This document shows positions 1 to 14,277 of a stretch of 64,000 bases of DNA, in pieces (position 1 is the stretch's first letter; each line of letters starts with the position of its first letter). The stretch covers positions 62,001-126,000 of the forward strand of contig CAINDA010000044.1 of the NCBI GenBank assembly GCA_903847205.1, read 5' to 3'. This DNA comes from an uncultured Bacteroidota bacterium (GTDB taxonomy: Bacteria; Bacteroidota; Bacteroidia; 2-12-FULL-35-15). The notes beneath the pieces were generated by a model that searched no databases, was not told the DNA's origin, and saw only the letters and a program-made list of their open reading frames with translations. Made by a program: the position numbers and the translations under genes.

Positions 1-194
1 ACTGTCCTTATAAGTTCGGCTGTTTAGAAAACGAAAATCATGTTTGTTTAGCAAAAGTAAATAATTGTGTAGATGCAAAAATTCATTTTGTAAATTGTAC
101 CGCCCAGCGATGCAATTATTATTTAAGTTTCGGCAGTCATGTAGTCTGCAGATGCCCTGTAAGGCAGGAAATATTTAATAAATACGGGAAATAA
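1..194 (+). CDS. 3' end of a cysteine-rich protein (partial)
   Basis: A reading frame open from base 3 to the TAA at 192-194 gives 63 residues and enters from outside the window. It holds eight cysteines, including a CxC followed by CPVRQEIFNKYGK-type C-terminal sequence, with no low-complexity bias, so it looks like the tail of a real Cys-rich (possibly metal-binding) protein. It ends 8 bases before the convergent gene at 203. I do not recognise the family, and without the N-terminus no function can be given. A chance open frame of this length is possible but the composition argues against it. Confidence 0.55.
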   Translation, partial: CPYKFGCLENENHVCLAKVNNCVDAKIHFVNCTAQRCNYYLSFGSHVVCRCPVRQEIFNKYGK

Positions 195-202
195 ATACCT
201 TA

Positions 203-5359
<5,157 letters not shown>

Positions 5360-5401
5360 GTGTTGATTTTTTATTCTGATTGGAATTAAGCTGTTCGGGG
5401 G

Positions 5402-6061
5402 TTAGAAATTACTTTTCATTCTTGCTCTTTTTTTGCTGACAAGATTAAAAGAAATGCCGAAATGAAATGAAACAGCGCGGTTATATAATTTCTGATTTTG
5501 TCCGCTTTCGGAATTTGTTTCCAACTGCATCAATCCTGTGGTATTACTTATTTCAGCAAACAGAGATGTAATTTCTGTGAATTGATATTTTAAGCCGCCG
5601 AAAATCGTAAGGCCGTAATCACTTGTTTTTATTCCTTTATCCGCAATCAGGTCATACGTGTCACTGCCGATCGTTTGGGAGGCTTTGTATAAATAGGATA
5701 TGTAAGGCGAAATACCTATGAATGGAGCAAATGAGCCGAAATGTTTTATGCAGCCGAAGCCGAGGTTGACATCAAAATAATTGAGCGACCAATCTAATTT
5801 TTGATTGTATAGATTGGAGACGGCTCCCAAATTTTTAAAGTCCATTTCAGGCCGGATAAAAAAACCTGAATGAAAAACCTTGGAGTAACTGAGCCCGAAA
5901 CCTGATCGGAAGGATGAACTCATATTTGGGTCGGTATTGCCCTGGGAGTCGGTGTATTTAAAAGTAGAATAATGCTGTGCAAAGTTTATTGAAACATTAT
6001 CCTGTGAGAACGCATTAGATGCTGCGGAAAAAGTGAAACAAAATAGAATAATTTTTTTCAT
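5402..6061 (-). CDS. Outer-membrane beta-barrel protein (PorT-like size), 219 aa
   Basis: A signal peptide of about 19 residues ending AFSQ precedes alternating hydrophobic/polar strands with many aromatic residues (for example GFGLSYSKVFHSGFFIRPEM and GISPYISYLYKA) and a terminal strand with SFHFGISFNLV. This pattern and the 200-odd residue length fit the small outer-membrane beta-barrel families common in Bacteroidota. It lies 13 bases downstream of the T9SS cargo gene and 42 bases upstream of the collagen-like gene, so the three are probably co-transcribed. The specific function is unknown. Confidence 0.7.
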   Translation of the reverse strand: MKKIILFCFTFSAASNAFSQDNVSINFAQHYSTFKYTDSQGNTDPNMSSSFRSGFGLSYSKVFHSGFFIRPEMDFKNLGAVSNLYNQKLDWSLNYFDVNLGFGCIKHFGSFAPFIGISPYISYLYKASQTIGSDTYDLIADKGIKTSDYGLTIFGGLKYQFTEITSLFAEISNTTGLMQLETNSESGQNQKLYNRAVSFHFGISFNLVSKKRARMKSNF

Positions 6062-6074
6062 CAGATTATATTTA

Positions 6075-6557
6075 TTAAAGAACTACTAATTTTTGATTAC
6101 AGTGATAACCAGATTTACTTATTACATTCACTAGATACACACCTTTGGGCAGTCTGCTTATGTCCATCACATAACTGGGTGAGGCATCGCTTATTTTTGA
6201 AAGCTGTTTCCCCAGCATATCAAAAACAGAAATCTGTTTTTCACCGATCTCTTCCGCAAATTTAATGCTGACATTTTCAGATGCCGGATTAGGGCTCAGA
6301 TAAAGCGTGCATTCTCTTTCCTTTGTTGAATTAGAAAGTGCCGCTGAAACTGGCTGCTGAAAACCCTGCCGCAGCAATGTTTTATCACCGGAACAGACTG
6401 TAGTATTTGAAGGCTGCCCGACAGTCTGGCGGAAAATGATGCCGTTATCGTATGCAGTATTTCCAAAGCTGCTAAGTGAAGAACGGATTATCTGCTGCGC
6501 AAAAGAATTTGCCGCAGCGCACAAAATTATGCCGATAAAAATGACTGATTTTTTCAT
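6075..6557 (-). CDS. Small T9SS type A sorting-domain protein, 160 aa
   Basis: Signal peptide (1-21, ending SFAQQ), a short region with the frequently seen IIFRQTVGQPSNTTVC and LRQGFQQP elements, then a C-terminal type A T9SS sorting domain: LYLSPNPASENVSI, VFDMLGKQL, and KGVYLVNVISKSG with basic QKLVVL end. The protein is expected to cross the outer membrane through the type IX system and be anchored or released. The mature part is only about 60 residues, so it may be little more than a carrier for the sorting domain. First gene of the probable three-gene unit 6557-203. Confidence 0.8.
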   Translation of the reverse strand: MKKSVIFIGIILCAAANSFAQQIIRSSLSSFGNTAYDNGIIFRQTVGQPSNTTVCSGDKTLLRQGFQQPVSAALSNSTKERECTLYLSPNPASENVSIKFAEEIGEKQISVFDMLGKQLSKISDASPSYVMDISRLPKGVYLVNVISKSGYHCNQKLVVL

Positions 6558-6788
6558 GCTGATTAAGATTTAGTTTTGTAATGTTACGCATTCCTTCACC
6601 TCAAAGGCGCTGAGACGCAGAGTTTTCTTTCTGATTACTTATTTTTTTCTGCTTCGTTCTTTTTTCATTCTATTTAGTGTCTATCCATAAAGCCGACTAA
6701 AACAAAACAACACTTGACAAGAATTAAAAACATTTTTGATTTAAAATTTGTGAAATTCGTGTCCATTCTTTGACATTACTGACAGACA

Positions 6789-9083
6789 CTATTTAATCAC
6801 AATTTCTGTCCTTCTGTTTTTTGCCCTTCCTTCCGGGTTATCTGTCCCGTCGGGGTTTTTATTCGGGGCAATTGGTTTTGCATCGCCGTAACCGATTACA
6901 ATTATTTTGTTTCTGTCAATTTTTTTTGATACAAAATACGCCGCGATAGATTCGGCTCTTTGTTTTGAAAGAGCAATGTTATACTGCTTCTCTCCTATCG
7001 AATCAGTGTATCCGGAAATTTCAATTTTGTTCTCAGGTTTTATCTTATAAAGAATTTCAAGCACTTTATCAAGTTCCGCTTTGGATGTTTCTTTAATGGT
7101 GCTTTTATTGTAATCAAAGAGACCGCCGTTAAAAGAGAGTGTTGTCCCTGCTTTGGATGCAGCAGAAACCTCAGGGAAAATTTTGACCGGCTCTTTTGCA
7201 GGCTTTTCACTTGTTTTACTTTTCCCGGAATCAAAAGACGGCTTCTCTAGGGAAGCTTTAGAATTCACTTTATCTAAACCAGTATCAAACGTAAGCGGAG
7301 CAATTTTAGTTTTTGGCGCAGCTGCCGGGTAAGTGAGGAGCCTAGTTTCAGAATAGCTGCGGAGTTTTGTTTTATCGGCTTTTTGAAGCATCGCTGAATA
7401 GCCTGATATATCTGTATTTTTAGCTGTATAGGCAGCATCGATTAATGCACTTTTAATATAAAGAGTGTCGCCGGGTCTTGTGAAAGTAATCTCCTGATAA
7501 ATGTCGTAACGTTTGCATTCATTAGGCGCCGGCACTAAAATTTCGGTACGAACCGGCTGACAACCTTCTGTTTCAAAAATGAAATCATAACGTCTCCCCG
7601 ATTTCAGATTGAGAGAATATCTCCCATCTTTTATAATGCATCTGCTGGTATCGCTTTTTAAAATACCATCGGTAACAGTAATAGTTCCAGAGGCAGCGCC
7701 GAATGTAATTCCTCTGATTGTATTTTCAGCCATGTCATCGCAAAAATCAATGGTGTAAATATCCAAATCCCTTGTATTGCTTCCGCCATAGGCTGAAGAA
7801 GAATACACAGCCTTGCTGCTGTTATGCAAAAATGAAAAGAAAAGATCATCACCGGGAGTATTAATTGGTATTCCTAGGTTTATTGGCTGCGTCCATCTGC
7901 CGTCTTTTTTAGTTGAAACAAAAACATCAAAACCACCGATACTTTTATTTCCGTTCGAAGAAAAGTACATTGTATTTCCGTCCGGGCTGAGGCTTAAAGC
8001 AGTCTCATCATACTCAGAATTAATAGGTGCTCCCAGATTTTCCATCGGGCCCCAGGTGCTGTCGCTCATTCTTTTTGAAACATAAATATCTTTACCGCCC
8101 AAGCCTCCGGCCTTTTCACTTATCATGTATAACTCATTTTTTGAAGACGTTAACGTATAACTGTAAATGTCTGCATCCTTAAAAGTACTGCCGGCTTCAA
8201 CAGCATTGAGCAATGGCTGCGGGAAATGCCAATGACCATCGGCAAAATCACTGTAATACAAAGAGCCTTCTTTAATGCCGCTTCGGTAAAAATAAATCCG
8301 TTTTCCATCCGGCGAGCAGTTTACTACAGCTTCGTAACTGTCTGTATTGATGGGCCAGCCAATGTTTTCAGCAGGAGTCCAAGAGTTATTTTTAAAACGT
8401 GAAAAATAAATATCACCGATATCCATCCGCCTGGATGTAAAAAAAACTGTTGAATCGTCAGCTGAAAACACAGGTCCGAAATCATCGGATAAAGTATTAA
8501 TATCAGTTCCGAGATATGAGAGAGTGATTTTTTTTCCTTCCTTCAGCAATGGGCTTCTTTCAGATGAGGAGGCAGAAAGATTCTTTCCGTTTTCACACAT
8601 TAGTATTCTATGAGAAATATCTTTTTTCGAATTTCCTATATCTTCTTTTGATAAAAAAGAAGGATGCCTTTCAAGACAGGAAAGATAAATTTTATAACAC
8701 TGTTCAGCCTTACTATAATTGCCTGCGAGATGCAGGGAAGCGGCAAGAAAAAAATATGCTTCTATGGCAGTATCTTTCTCATAATACACTGCTTTTTCGA
8801 AATAAGGGATCGATTTCGGCTGCTGAAAATTTGAATAGAGGGTAATTGCCATTGCATAATTGTAACCTGCATCAGCCGGATAGAGCCTGAGAAGGGCAGA
8901 ATAGTTTTTCAGAGCTGCTTCATATTCTTTAAATTCAATATCACGGCCCGCTTTATCCAATAACCGCTGTTCTATCTGCTTTGAAATTACGGAATAGGAC
9001 GTTTCATCAGGGCTTTGTTTTTGAGCACTCAAATTAGTTAACAGAATTATGATAAAAGAAAAAAGAAGTAACAGTCTAATCAT
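6789..9083 (-). CDS. TPR-PD40-OmpA family outer-membrane protein, 764 aa
   Basis: Signal peptide (1-20), TPR-like helices (about 30-165; KNYSALLRLYPADAGYNYAM), a PD40/WD40-like propeller (about 190-445, with repeated LSPDGNTMYFSSNG-type blades), a carboxypeptidase-regulatory-like beta domain (about 455-530), a low-complexity linker, and a C-terminal OmpA domain (about 655-764) with EISGYTDSIG and the NRRTE peptidoglycan-binding segment. Proteins with this order are outer-membrane lipoprotein or periplasmic scaffolds; one member, PorE, belongs to the T9SS, but this one has a signal peptide without a lipobox so I do not assign PorE. An inverted repeat starts 24 bases upstream of the ATG. Related to the protein at 39629. 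Confidence 0.85.
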   Translation of the reverse strand: MIRLLLLFSFIIILLTNLSAQKQSPDETSYSVISKQIEQRLLDKAGRDIEFKEYEAALKNYSALLRLYPADAGYNYAMAITLYSNFQQPKSIPYFEKAVYYEKDTAIEAYFFLAASLHLAGNYSKAEQCYKIYLSCLERHPSFLSKEDIGNSKKDISHRILMCENGKNLSASSSERSPLLKEGKKITLSYLGTDINTLSDDFGPVFSADDSTVFFTSRRMDIGDIYFSRFKNNSWTPAENIGWPINTDSYEAVVNCSPDGKRIYFYRSGIKEGSLYYSDFADGHWHFPQPLLNAVEAGSTFKDADIYSYTLTSSKNELYMISEKAGGLGGKDIYVSKRMSDSTWGPMENLGAPINSEYDETALSLSPDGNTMYFSSNGNKSIGGFDVFVSTKKDGRWTQPINLGIPINTPGDDLFFSFLHNSSKAVYSSSAYGGSNTRDLDIYTIDFCDDMAENTIRGITFGAASGTITVTDGILKSDTSRCIIKDGRYSLNLKSGRRYDFIFETEGCQPVRTEILVPAPNECKRYDIYQEITFTRPGDTLYIKSALIDAAYTAKNTDISGYSAMLQKADKTKLRSYSETRLLTYPAAAPKTKIAPLTFDTGLDKVNSKASLEKPSFDSGKSKTSEKPAKEPVKIFPEVSAASKAGTTLSFNGGLFDYNKSTIKETSKAELDKVLEILYKIKPENKIEISGYTDSIGEKQYNIALSKQRAESIAAYFVSKKIDRNKIIVIGYGDAKPIAPNKNPDGTDNPEGRAKNRRTEIVIK

Positions 9084-9106
9084 AAAATGAATTATTCATT
9101 GTAAAT

Positions 9107-9165
9107 CACTACTAAGCGGCTAAAAAAAATGGTTAGGACTAAAGCCCTTTAGCCGGTTAGTAGTG
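9107..9165. repeat. Inverted repeat upstream of the OmpA-family gene
   Basis: The arms at 9107-9124 and 9148-9165 match at 17 of 18 positions (cactactaagcggctaaa against its complement), with a smaller hairpin inside (ctaaagccctttag). It lies 24 bases upstream of the start codon at 9083, so it would fall in the leader or promoter of that gene. A dispersed palindromic repeat or a regulatory stem are both possible. Confidence 0.6.
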
Positions 9166-9313
9166 TTTGTAAATATAAAAATTAAATTCTACTTAAGTAT
9201 CAGAAACTAACGTTATAATATTAGCATGAGTTCGATTAATAATATTCCTTAAACATATTGATTTTATTGAAAAAAAATATTTTTACTGAGAAAATAATTT
9301 GTGCGGCAGGTGT

Positions 9314-9446
9314 CCACGAAAAGTGCGAACCTCAAGTTTTGTCGGCATATGGCGCAAGGCTTTTGAGGGCAAAACAAAAGCTTGAGGTTGGTTTTCGTGG
9401 TCTCTTTTTCTTTGTTACCTTCTTTTGGAGAAGCAAAAGAAAGTAA
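9314..9446. repeat. Two adjacent hairpins in a 490-base gap
   Basis: The gap 9084-9576 has no credible gene. Within it, ccacgaaaa (9314-9322) pairs with 9392-9400, and acctcaagttttgt (9329-9342) pairs with 9374-9388 with one bulge, making an 87-base stem-loop. Next to it ttaccttcttttg (9415-9427) pairs with 9434-9446 with one G-T mismatch. The rest of the gap (9166-9313 and 9447-9576) is A+T-rich with nothing I can name. The tandem hairpins look like a mobile palindromic unit or a structured RNA rather than a terminator, since no long T run follows the large stem. Confidence 0.6.
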
Positions 9447-9576
9447 AATGCCAATTGTAAATCGTTAATTTATTGTTATTGAGTGTTTTTTTTAGAATCG
9501 AACTCAGATTATTAATGAATTTATTGCTCAGAAAATACGCCGAAACAAGGAAAAAGGCATTTCATGGGCTGGCTGT

Positions 9577-10539
9577 TTAAACGGAAAGTGTTTCTGCAGG
9601 GCAAAGAAATGAAAGTGCTTTAGGAACTATATTAATTTTCATTGGTGAGTAACCGATAAATTCTCCGTCCATATCAATAGGCTGCGGAATTGATAAGGAA
9701 TCAATTGAAATTTCTTTTGCGGTTTTATAAATTATCTGTGGATGATTTATTTTAAGTCCTTTTTTAGCTGTGTTAGAAAACTTCAGAAAATCAATTAAAG
9801 AAACTTCCGCTAAAATCACTATTGCAAATTTTCCATCGTCAACCACTGCTTCGGGCGCAATACAAATGCCGCTGCCAAAATACCTGCCATTGGCTACAAC
9901 AAAATTTTTCACCTTCCCTTCAAAAGTAAATTCGTCAGAAACTGCCCTAATGGGCTGGTTGCGATATGTTAAAAGCGCATTAATAATCGCCGTCATGTAT
10001 GTGACATTGGCGCCTAATGCTTTTGTAAATCTTCCGATATTCTGAACAACTACCCCGCCGATTCCAATATCAGTAATATTAATAAAGTACCTGCTGCTGT
10101 CTGATCCTGAAGGATCTTTAAATTGAACAATACCAAGATCAATTTCTTTTGACGAATCATGGTCAATCATTTTTTTTATTCCGGAAATTGTATGCGGACT
10201 TTTAAGTGTTTTTATAAAGTCGTTCCCCGTTCCGAAAGGCAATACTCCCGCTTTAACATCAAGTTTAGTGTTTTTATTTTTTGCCTGCATCACACCGTTA
10301 ATAACCTCATTCAAACTTCCGTCTCCGCCGGCGCAGATAATATAATTAAACCCCTCTTCTGCGGCTTTGCAGGAAAGTTCTATTGCATGCCCGGAATGTT
10401 CTGAGGTAAAGAAACCGATTTTATAATTACCGGAAAAAGCCTCTTCAATTTCATTGATAAGCCCTTGTTGGTTCTTTAACTTCCCATGTATTACAAAGGC
10501 CGCTCTTTTCATTTCATTTGTTTTTTCCGATTGTAACAT
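9577..10539 (-). CDS. Diacylglycerol kinase / YegS-BmrU family lipid kinase
   Basis: ATP-dependent lipid kinase of the DAGK catalytic family, expected to phosphorylate a membrane lipid such as diacylglycerol from the cytoplasmic side. The nucleotide-binding GGDGSLNEV motif is at residues 71-79 and PFGTGNDF at 101-108, both hallmarks of the family, and the C-terminal beta-sandwich ends with MDGEFI. At 320 residues the length is typical. The start at 10539 is ATG; an internal ATG at 10512 (giving MKRAAFVIHG) matches the usual family start better and may be the true one. It stands alone between the hairpin region and the receptor gene. Confidence 0.88.
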   Translation of the reverse strand: MLQSEKTNEMKRAAFVIHGKLKNQQGLINEIEEAFSGNYKIGFFTSEHSGHAIELSCKAAEEGFNYIICAGGDGSLNEVINGVMQAKNKNTKLDVKAGVLPFGTGNDFIKTLKSPHTISGIKKMIDHDSSKEIDLGIVQFKDPSGSDSSRYFINITDIGIGGVVVQNIGRFTKALGANVTYMTAIINALLTYRNQPIRAVSDEFTFEGKVKNFVVANGRYFGSGICIAPEAVVDDGKFAIVILAEVSLIDFLKFSNTAKKGLKINHPQIIYKTAKEISIDSLSIPQPIDMDGEFIGYSPMKINIVPKALSFLCPAETLSV

Positions 10540-10791
10540 TACTCCGGCTAAAATAAAAATATCTATTCTAATACAGTCTTAAAAACAGAATTATTGTTTA
10601 CTGTTAAATTTATTAAGCATGAATAATTAAAAATGTCCTTTATAATTTGAGTCATCGAATTACTGTTTTTAATCAGCAGCTTTTGTAAATCTTATAATGG
10701 TTTTATGAGCTAAAACAGTAAAAATGGACGAATTGGAAATGGGTTTAAAGTGAGAAATCATTTCAATAAAGAAATCCATCAGCGATTTTTT

Positions 10792-13158
10792 TTAAAAAAC
10801 ACTCTTCGAATTTTTTTCATTATCCTGCTCAATCTTTTTTTCTGTCACATTAACAGATTTACCTTTATTGAAGCGGTAACTGACTTGAAGCATAATCATA
10901 TTTTTAAGAAAACTTATATCATTAGATTTTGTTTCGGTATAGTTATCCGTTTTAATATAATTGCCTTGGTTATAATCAACACCGCTGTTTATCGGCAGAA
11001 AATATAAAAACATCAAATTTAACTTCTGCTTAAAAAACGGCTTCTGAATAAGAAATATCCAGTAATCATTGGCTCCTCCTTTGTCCCATCCCTGGGCAGT
11101 AATCATCATTGCTAATTCCCTGCGGTACTCTAATACCATTGTTAAACCCGATTTCGAGTTTTGGTAAATGAGCTGATTTTTGGCTGTCCAATCATTCACG
11201 TAATTTATTTTATCAGCATACTTAATACTGCTTTTATAAATATCAAAATCCGATTTCAGGTAAAAACCTTTCCCTAAAGGAACTGTAAATCTCCCTTCAA
11301 CGCCGTAATTCTTATAGTCACCGGCATTGCTGTAACTATACTGAAAAATACTGTCGCTTCGCAGTGTTCCGGTTTCTGTTATGTAGCTGCTTGAAAAATG
11401 ATAATAGGGCTCAACTGTAACCAAACCATTAAGGACATTTGCCTGCATAGATACTTTATGCATTAATTCCGGGCTTAGATAGGGGTTCCCGGTTTTTACA
11501 CTCTGCAGGTCAATCACTGTTGTAAAAGGGTTTGTCTGGCTGATATTCGGATAATCGCTCTCTGCACGGTATTTAACTTTTATATTAAATAATTCAGAAG
11601 GTTTGTACTGAATATCTGCATAAGGCTGAAATATTAAATAGCTGTTTTTTTGCCCATTGGCGTCGCGCGAACTTGCTTCTGAAGCACCGCCGAATTTCAC
11701 ACTGAATTTTTTGCTCCACTGCCATGAATAATAAGAATACAATTTATTGCGTACATCAGAGTATTTAAATACACTCGACGATGCATCAGCGATATAGTTA
11801 TTATTCTGCTTTTCCCATGTATTGCCATAACCAATCTGCAGGCTGGTTTTATTTTTAAAAGTATGCAGATATTCCAAATAGAATTTAGTACTGCTTTTAT
11901 TGTCTGTACCTTCCTCATTCGTTTTGTTAAGCAGGTTTTCACTATACAAATTTGAATAGCGGTTATTATAATTCGAATATGTAAAATTGGAATTAAAAAC
12001 ATTATTTTCATCTAATTTCCCTTCGTAGAATAAAGAATTATATGAGCTTAAATTATTGGAATTGTTTTTTAAGTCGGAATTAAAATTATTTACTGCAATT
12101 CCATTCAGGGTGTTAATCACATTATATGAAGCATCTACATTGTTAGTTCCTGCAGGCTTAATTTTAACATTGCTTTCAAAACTAAGAGTGTTTTTGGGGT
12201 TAATATAATAGTCGGCTCCCAGAGTAACGCTGTGAAAAAGTTCTTTCACTTTGGTATTCATATCCTTTGCATCAGCGAAATTTTTTTCGATTGTAACTCC
12301 GTTATCATATACTTTTTTGTCGGCCGACTGCAAATTAAAATTATTATAATTAGTGCTGTAGCAGGAATATAAATTCAGCTTATTGTAAACATAATTTATC
12401 CCGGTGTATAAATTATTCTGAACCAGAATATATTCCTTTTTAACAGCATCAGCATCTGTCATTGATCTGTTGGTAAAAAAAAATTCAGTACCCTGATAAT
12501 CTTTTTTAAGAATAATATTAATAACTGCCGAATACCCTTCAAGGCCGTAACGTCCGCCTGGGTCGCGGATTATCTCAATTTTTTTCAGCCTGTCGGGCGA
12601 AAGATTTTTTATGTACTCCTGGTCCTTTTCAAGGCCGTCCACCAGTATCATAACCTTATCACTGTTATCTACTTTAATAGAATTGCTGAACCTGTCATAG
12701 CTTACGCCGTGCAGTTTATCTAATACATCCTTGGTATCTGATGCACCTTCACGCAGTTTATCAGTAACAATCTGTTCATCCCTGTCAATAAGATTATCAT
12801 GCGAACTGGTGGTTACCGACACTTCCTTGAGAAATTTTTCGTCTGGTTTTAATTTGAATACGCCTAAAAATTTATTTTCCATTATATCAGCAGGCTTTGT
12901 TGTATCAGTTTTATAGCCGATAAAACGGATAACAAAATGATAATTTCCTCTTTTCAATGTAAGGGCAAAAAAACCTTTATCATCAGTTACAGTGCCGGTG
13001 ATAAGACTGTCTTTGGAATTGAATACGGCAATAGAGCAGAACTCTAATATTTCCTTTGTCTGTGCATCTTTAACCTGGCCGGTTACCTCAACTTTTGCCT
13101 GTGCAAAAAGAACACTTCCTGATAAACAAATTAAAATAAGTGTAAGCAGTTTTTTCAT
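10792..13158 (-). CDS. TonB-dependent-receptor-like outer-membrane protein, 788 aa
   Basis: Signal peptide (1-19), a carboxypeptidase-regulatory-like domain (about 22-105, VTGQVKDAQTKEILEFCSIAV), a plug-like domain (about 125-220, with VMILVDGLEKDQEY and IEIIRDPGGRYG), then a long beta-barrel rich in Tyr and Asn. This is the outer-membrane beta-barrel 3 type of receptor frequent in Bacteroidota. The substrate cannot be deduced and no SusD-type partner is next to it. The C-terminus after the last barrel strand is Lys/Asn-rich. Upstream gap 10540-10791 has no gene on the other side. Confidence 0.85.
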   Translation of the reverse strand: MKKLLTLILICLSGSVLFAQAKVEVTGQVKDAQTKEILEFCSIAVFNSKDSLITGTVTDDKGFFALTLKRGNYHFVIRFIGYKTDTTKPADIMENKFLGVFKLKPDEKFLKEVSVTTSSHDNLIDRDEQIVTDKLREGASDTKDVLDKLHGVSYDRFSNSIKVDNSDKVMILVDGLEKDQEYIKNLSPDRLKKIEIIRDPGGRYGLEGYSAVINIILKKDYQGTEFFFTNRSMTDADAVKKEYILVQNNLYTGINYVYNKLNLYSCYSTNYNNFNLQSADKKVYDNGVTIEKNFADAKDMNTKVKELFHSVTLGADYYINPKNTLSFESNVKIKPAGTNNVDASYNVINTLNGIAVNNFNSDLKNNSNNLSSYNSLFYEGKLDENNVFNSNFTYSNYNNRYSNLYSENLLNKTNEEGTDNKSSTKFYLEYLHTFKNKTSLQIGYGNTWEKQNNNYIADASSSVFKYSDVRNKLYSYYSWQWSKKFSVKFGGASEASSRDANGQKNSYLIFQPYADIQYKPSELFNIKVKYRAESDYPNISQTNPFTTVIDLQSVKTGNPYLSPELMHKVSMQANVLNGLVTVEPYYHFSSSYITETGTLRSDSIFQYSYSNAGDYKNYGVEGRFTVPLGKGFYLKSDFDIYKSSIKYADKINYVNDWTAKNQLIYQNSKSGLTMVLEYRRELAMMITAQGWDKGGANDYWIFLIQKPFFKQKLNLMFLYFLPINSGVDYNQGNYIKTDNYTETKSNDISFLKNMIMLQVSYRFNKGKSVNVTEKKIEQDNEKNSKSVF

Positions 13159-13247
13159 AAAAAAAAAATTTAAAAATCAAAGTCTTATTTAAGACGAATA
13201 CACTTACGAGAAGTTACAGCACTCTTTGGAATTAAATTTAAAATTCA

Positions 13248-14138
13248 TTATAAACCACGCTGCCATTCAGCTCTGAGCCCGGCAGTTTTTGGATTATTTA
13301 CTGCAGATTGAAGCTTCTCCAGAAACAGAGATTTATCACGCGGCAGAATACCGCTGAGCACAATATAATTAGAGGCATGGTTGCTCCTGAAAATAGTGCT
13401 TTGCAATTCCAAATGAACAATAAACTCCTCCATCTCCTTTAATAGCTCGGGTATATTCATTGGAATATATTGAGCCCTGAATTTTTGTTTATATCTGTCA
13501 ATTCCAAAAGGAAAACTCAGAACCAACACAGAAGCAAATTCGGGCTGAATCAGATTGAGTACCCTCGCCGAATTAACTGCATGCTGGCTGGTGAATGTAA
13601 GGCCGCCAACCCCATTCAGAACTATCACTGAAAGTTTAATCCCCGCAGCTTTTGCTTTTAGAAGGCCTTCGGCAGTGCCTGCAAAAGTTTCTCCTTTATT
13701 AATCATATTTAGTACTTCATCATCCCCTGATTCTATTCCCACATATACCAACTTTAAACCGGCTTCCTTCAGCTCTTTTAATTCCTCAACGGACTTTGAA
13801 ATTAAATTGGAGGGCAAGGAGTAGGTTGATACACTTCGTACTTTAGGAAAAGCCAGCTTAATTGCTGCGAGTATTTTCAGCAGCCTCTTAGTTGACAGTA
13901 CCATCGGATTGCCATCAGCTAAAAAAACTTTACGAATATCCGGCCGGAGCTTTGCAACAGCATTTATCTCACGAAGAATTTCTTCCTCCTCCTTCGCTCT
14001 AAAAGTTTTTGAAGTGTACATTTCGCAAAACGAACATTTGTTCCAGCTGCACCCAAATGTCACCTGCAGGATTAAAGAGTCCGCTTCGCTTGGAGGGCGG
14101 AATAATGGTTCATCATATTGAATAGGAAAATAGTTCAT
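13248..14138 (-). CDS. Radical SAM protein with CX4CX2C cluster motif
   Basis: Putative Fe-S radical SAM enzyme. The cluster cysteines are C30, C35 and C38 in GCSWNKCSFCEMY, a CX4CX2C spacing instead of the textbook CX3CX2C; the HN/WN-C-x-F-C-x-M-Y form is known from one COG1032-like branch. Further family marks are LADGNPMVLS, VYVGIESGDDEVL and the conserved gly-rich VIVLNGVGG segment. At 296 residues it has no obvious B12-binding or SPASM domain. Substrate unknown. It is a single gene, with a promoter for the divergent hydrolase in the gap beyond its start. Confidence 0.85.
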   Translation of the reverse strand: MNYFPIQYDEPLFRPPSEADSLILQVTFGCSWNKCSFCEMYTSKTFRAKEEEEILREINAVAKLRPDIRKVFLADGNPMVLSTKRLLKILAAIKLAFPKVRSVSTYSLPSNLISKSVEELKELKEAGLKLVYVGIESGDDEVLNMINKGETFAGTAEGLLKAKAAGIKLSVIVLNGVGGLTFTSQHAVNSARVLNLIQPEFASVLVLSFPFGIDRYKQKFRAQYIPMNIPELLKEMEEFIVHLELQSTIFRSNHASNYIVLSGILPRDKSLFLEKLQSAVNNPKTAGLRAEWQRGL

Positions 14139-14229
14139 CTCAAAAAATGCGTAAAAACAATTATTATTGATTGTAAACCTAAGTTCCGAAGTTACTATTT
14201 TAAAGAGAAATTAGATTTTTTAAATCTCT

Positions 14230-14258
14230 TTTGATAAAAAAAGCAAACTGTATATTTG
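14230..14258 (+). promoter_or_regulatory. Bacteroidota-type promoter
   Basis: TTTG at 14230-14233, 17 bases, then TATATTTG at 14251-14258. This is a close match to the Bacteroidota -33/-7 consensus (TTTG-N17-23-TAnnTTTG), 19 bases upstream of the ATG at 14278. Confidence 0.75.
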
Positions 14259-14277
14259 TAAAAAACAAAAGAGAATA

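Noticed and set aside
6789-9083. Assignment of the PD40-OmpA protein as PorE of the T9SS
   Set aside because: Domain order fits, but no lipobox is seen and no porK/L/M/N genes are adjacent; two such proteins occur in the window, so a name would be a guess.
9258-9446. 62-codon plus-strand frame
   Set aside because: It runs through both hairpins at 9314-9446 and has no protein-like pattern; the inverted repeats explain the sequence better.
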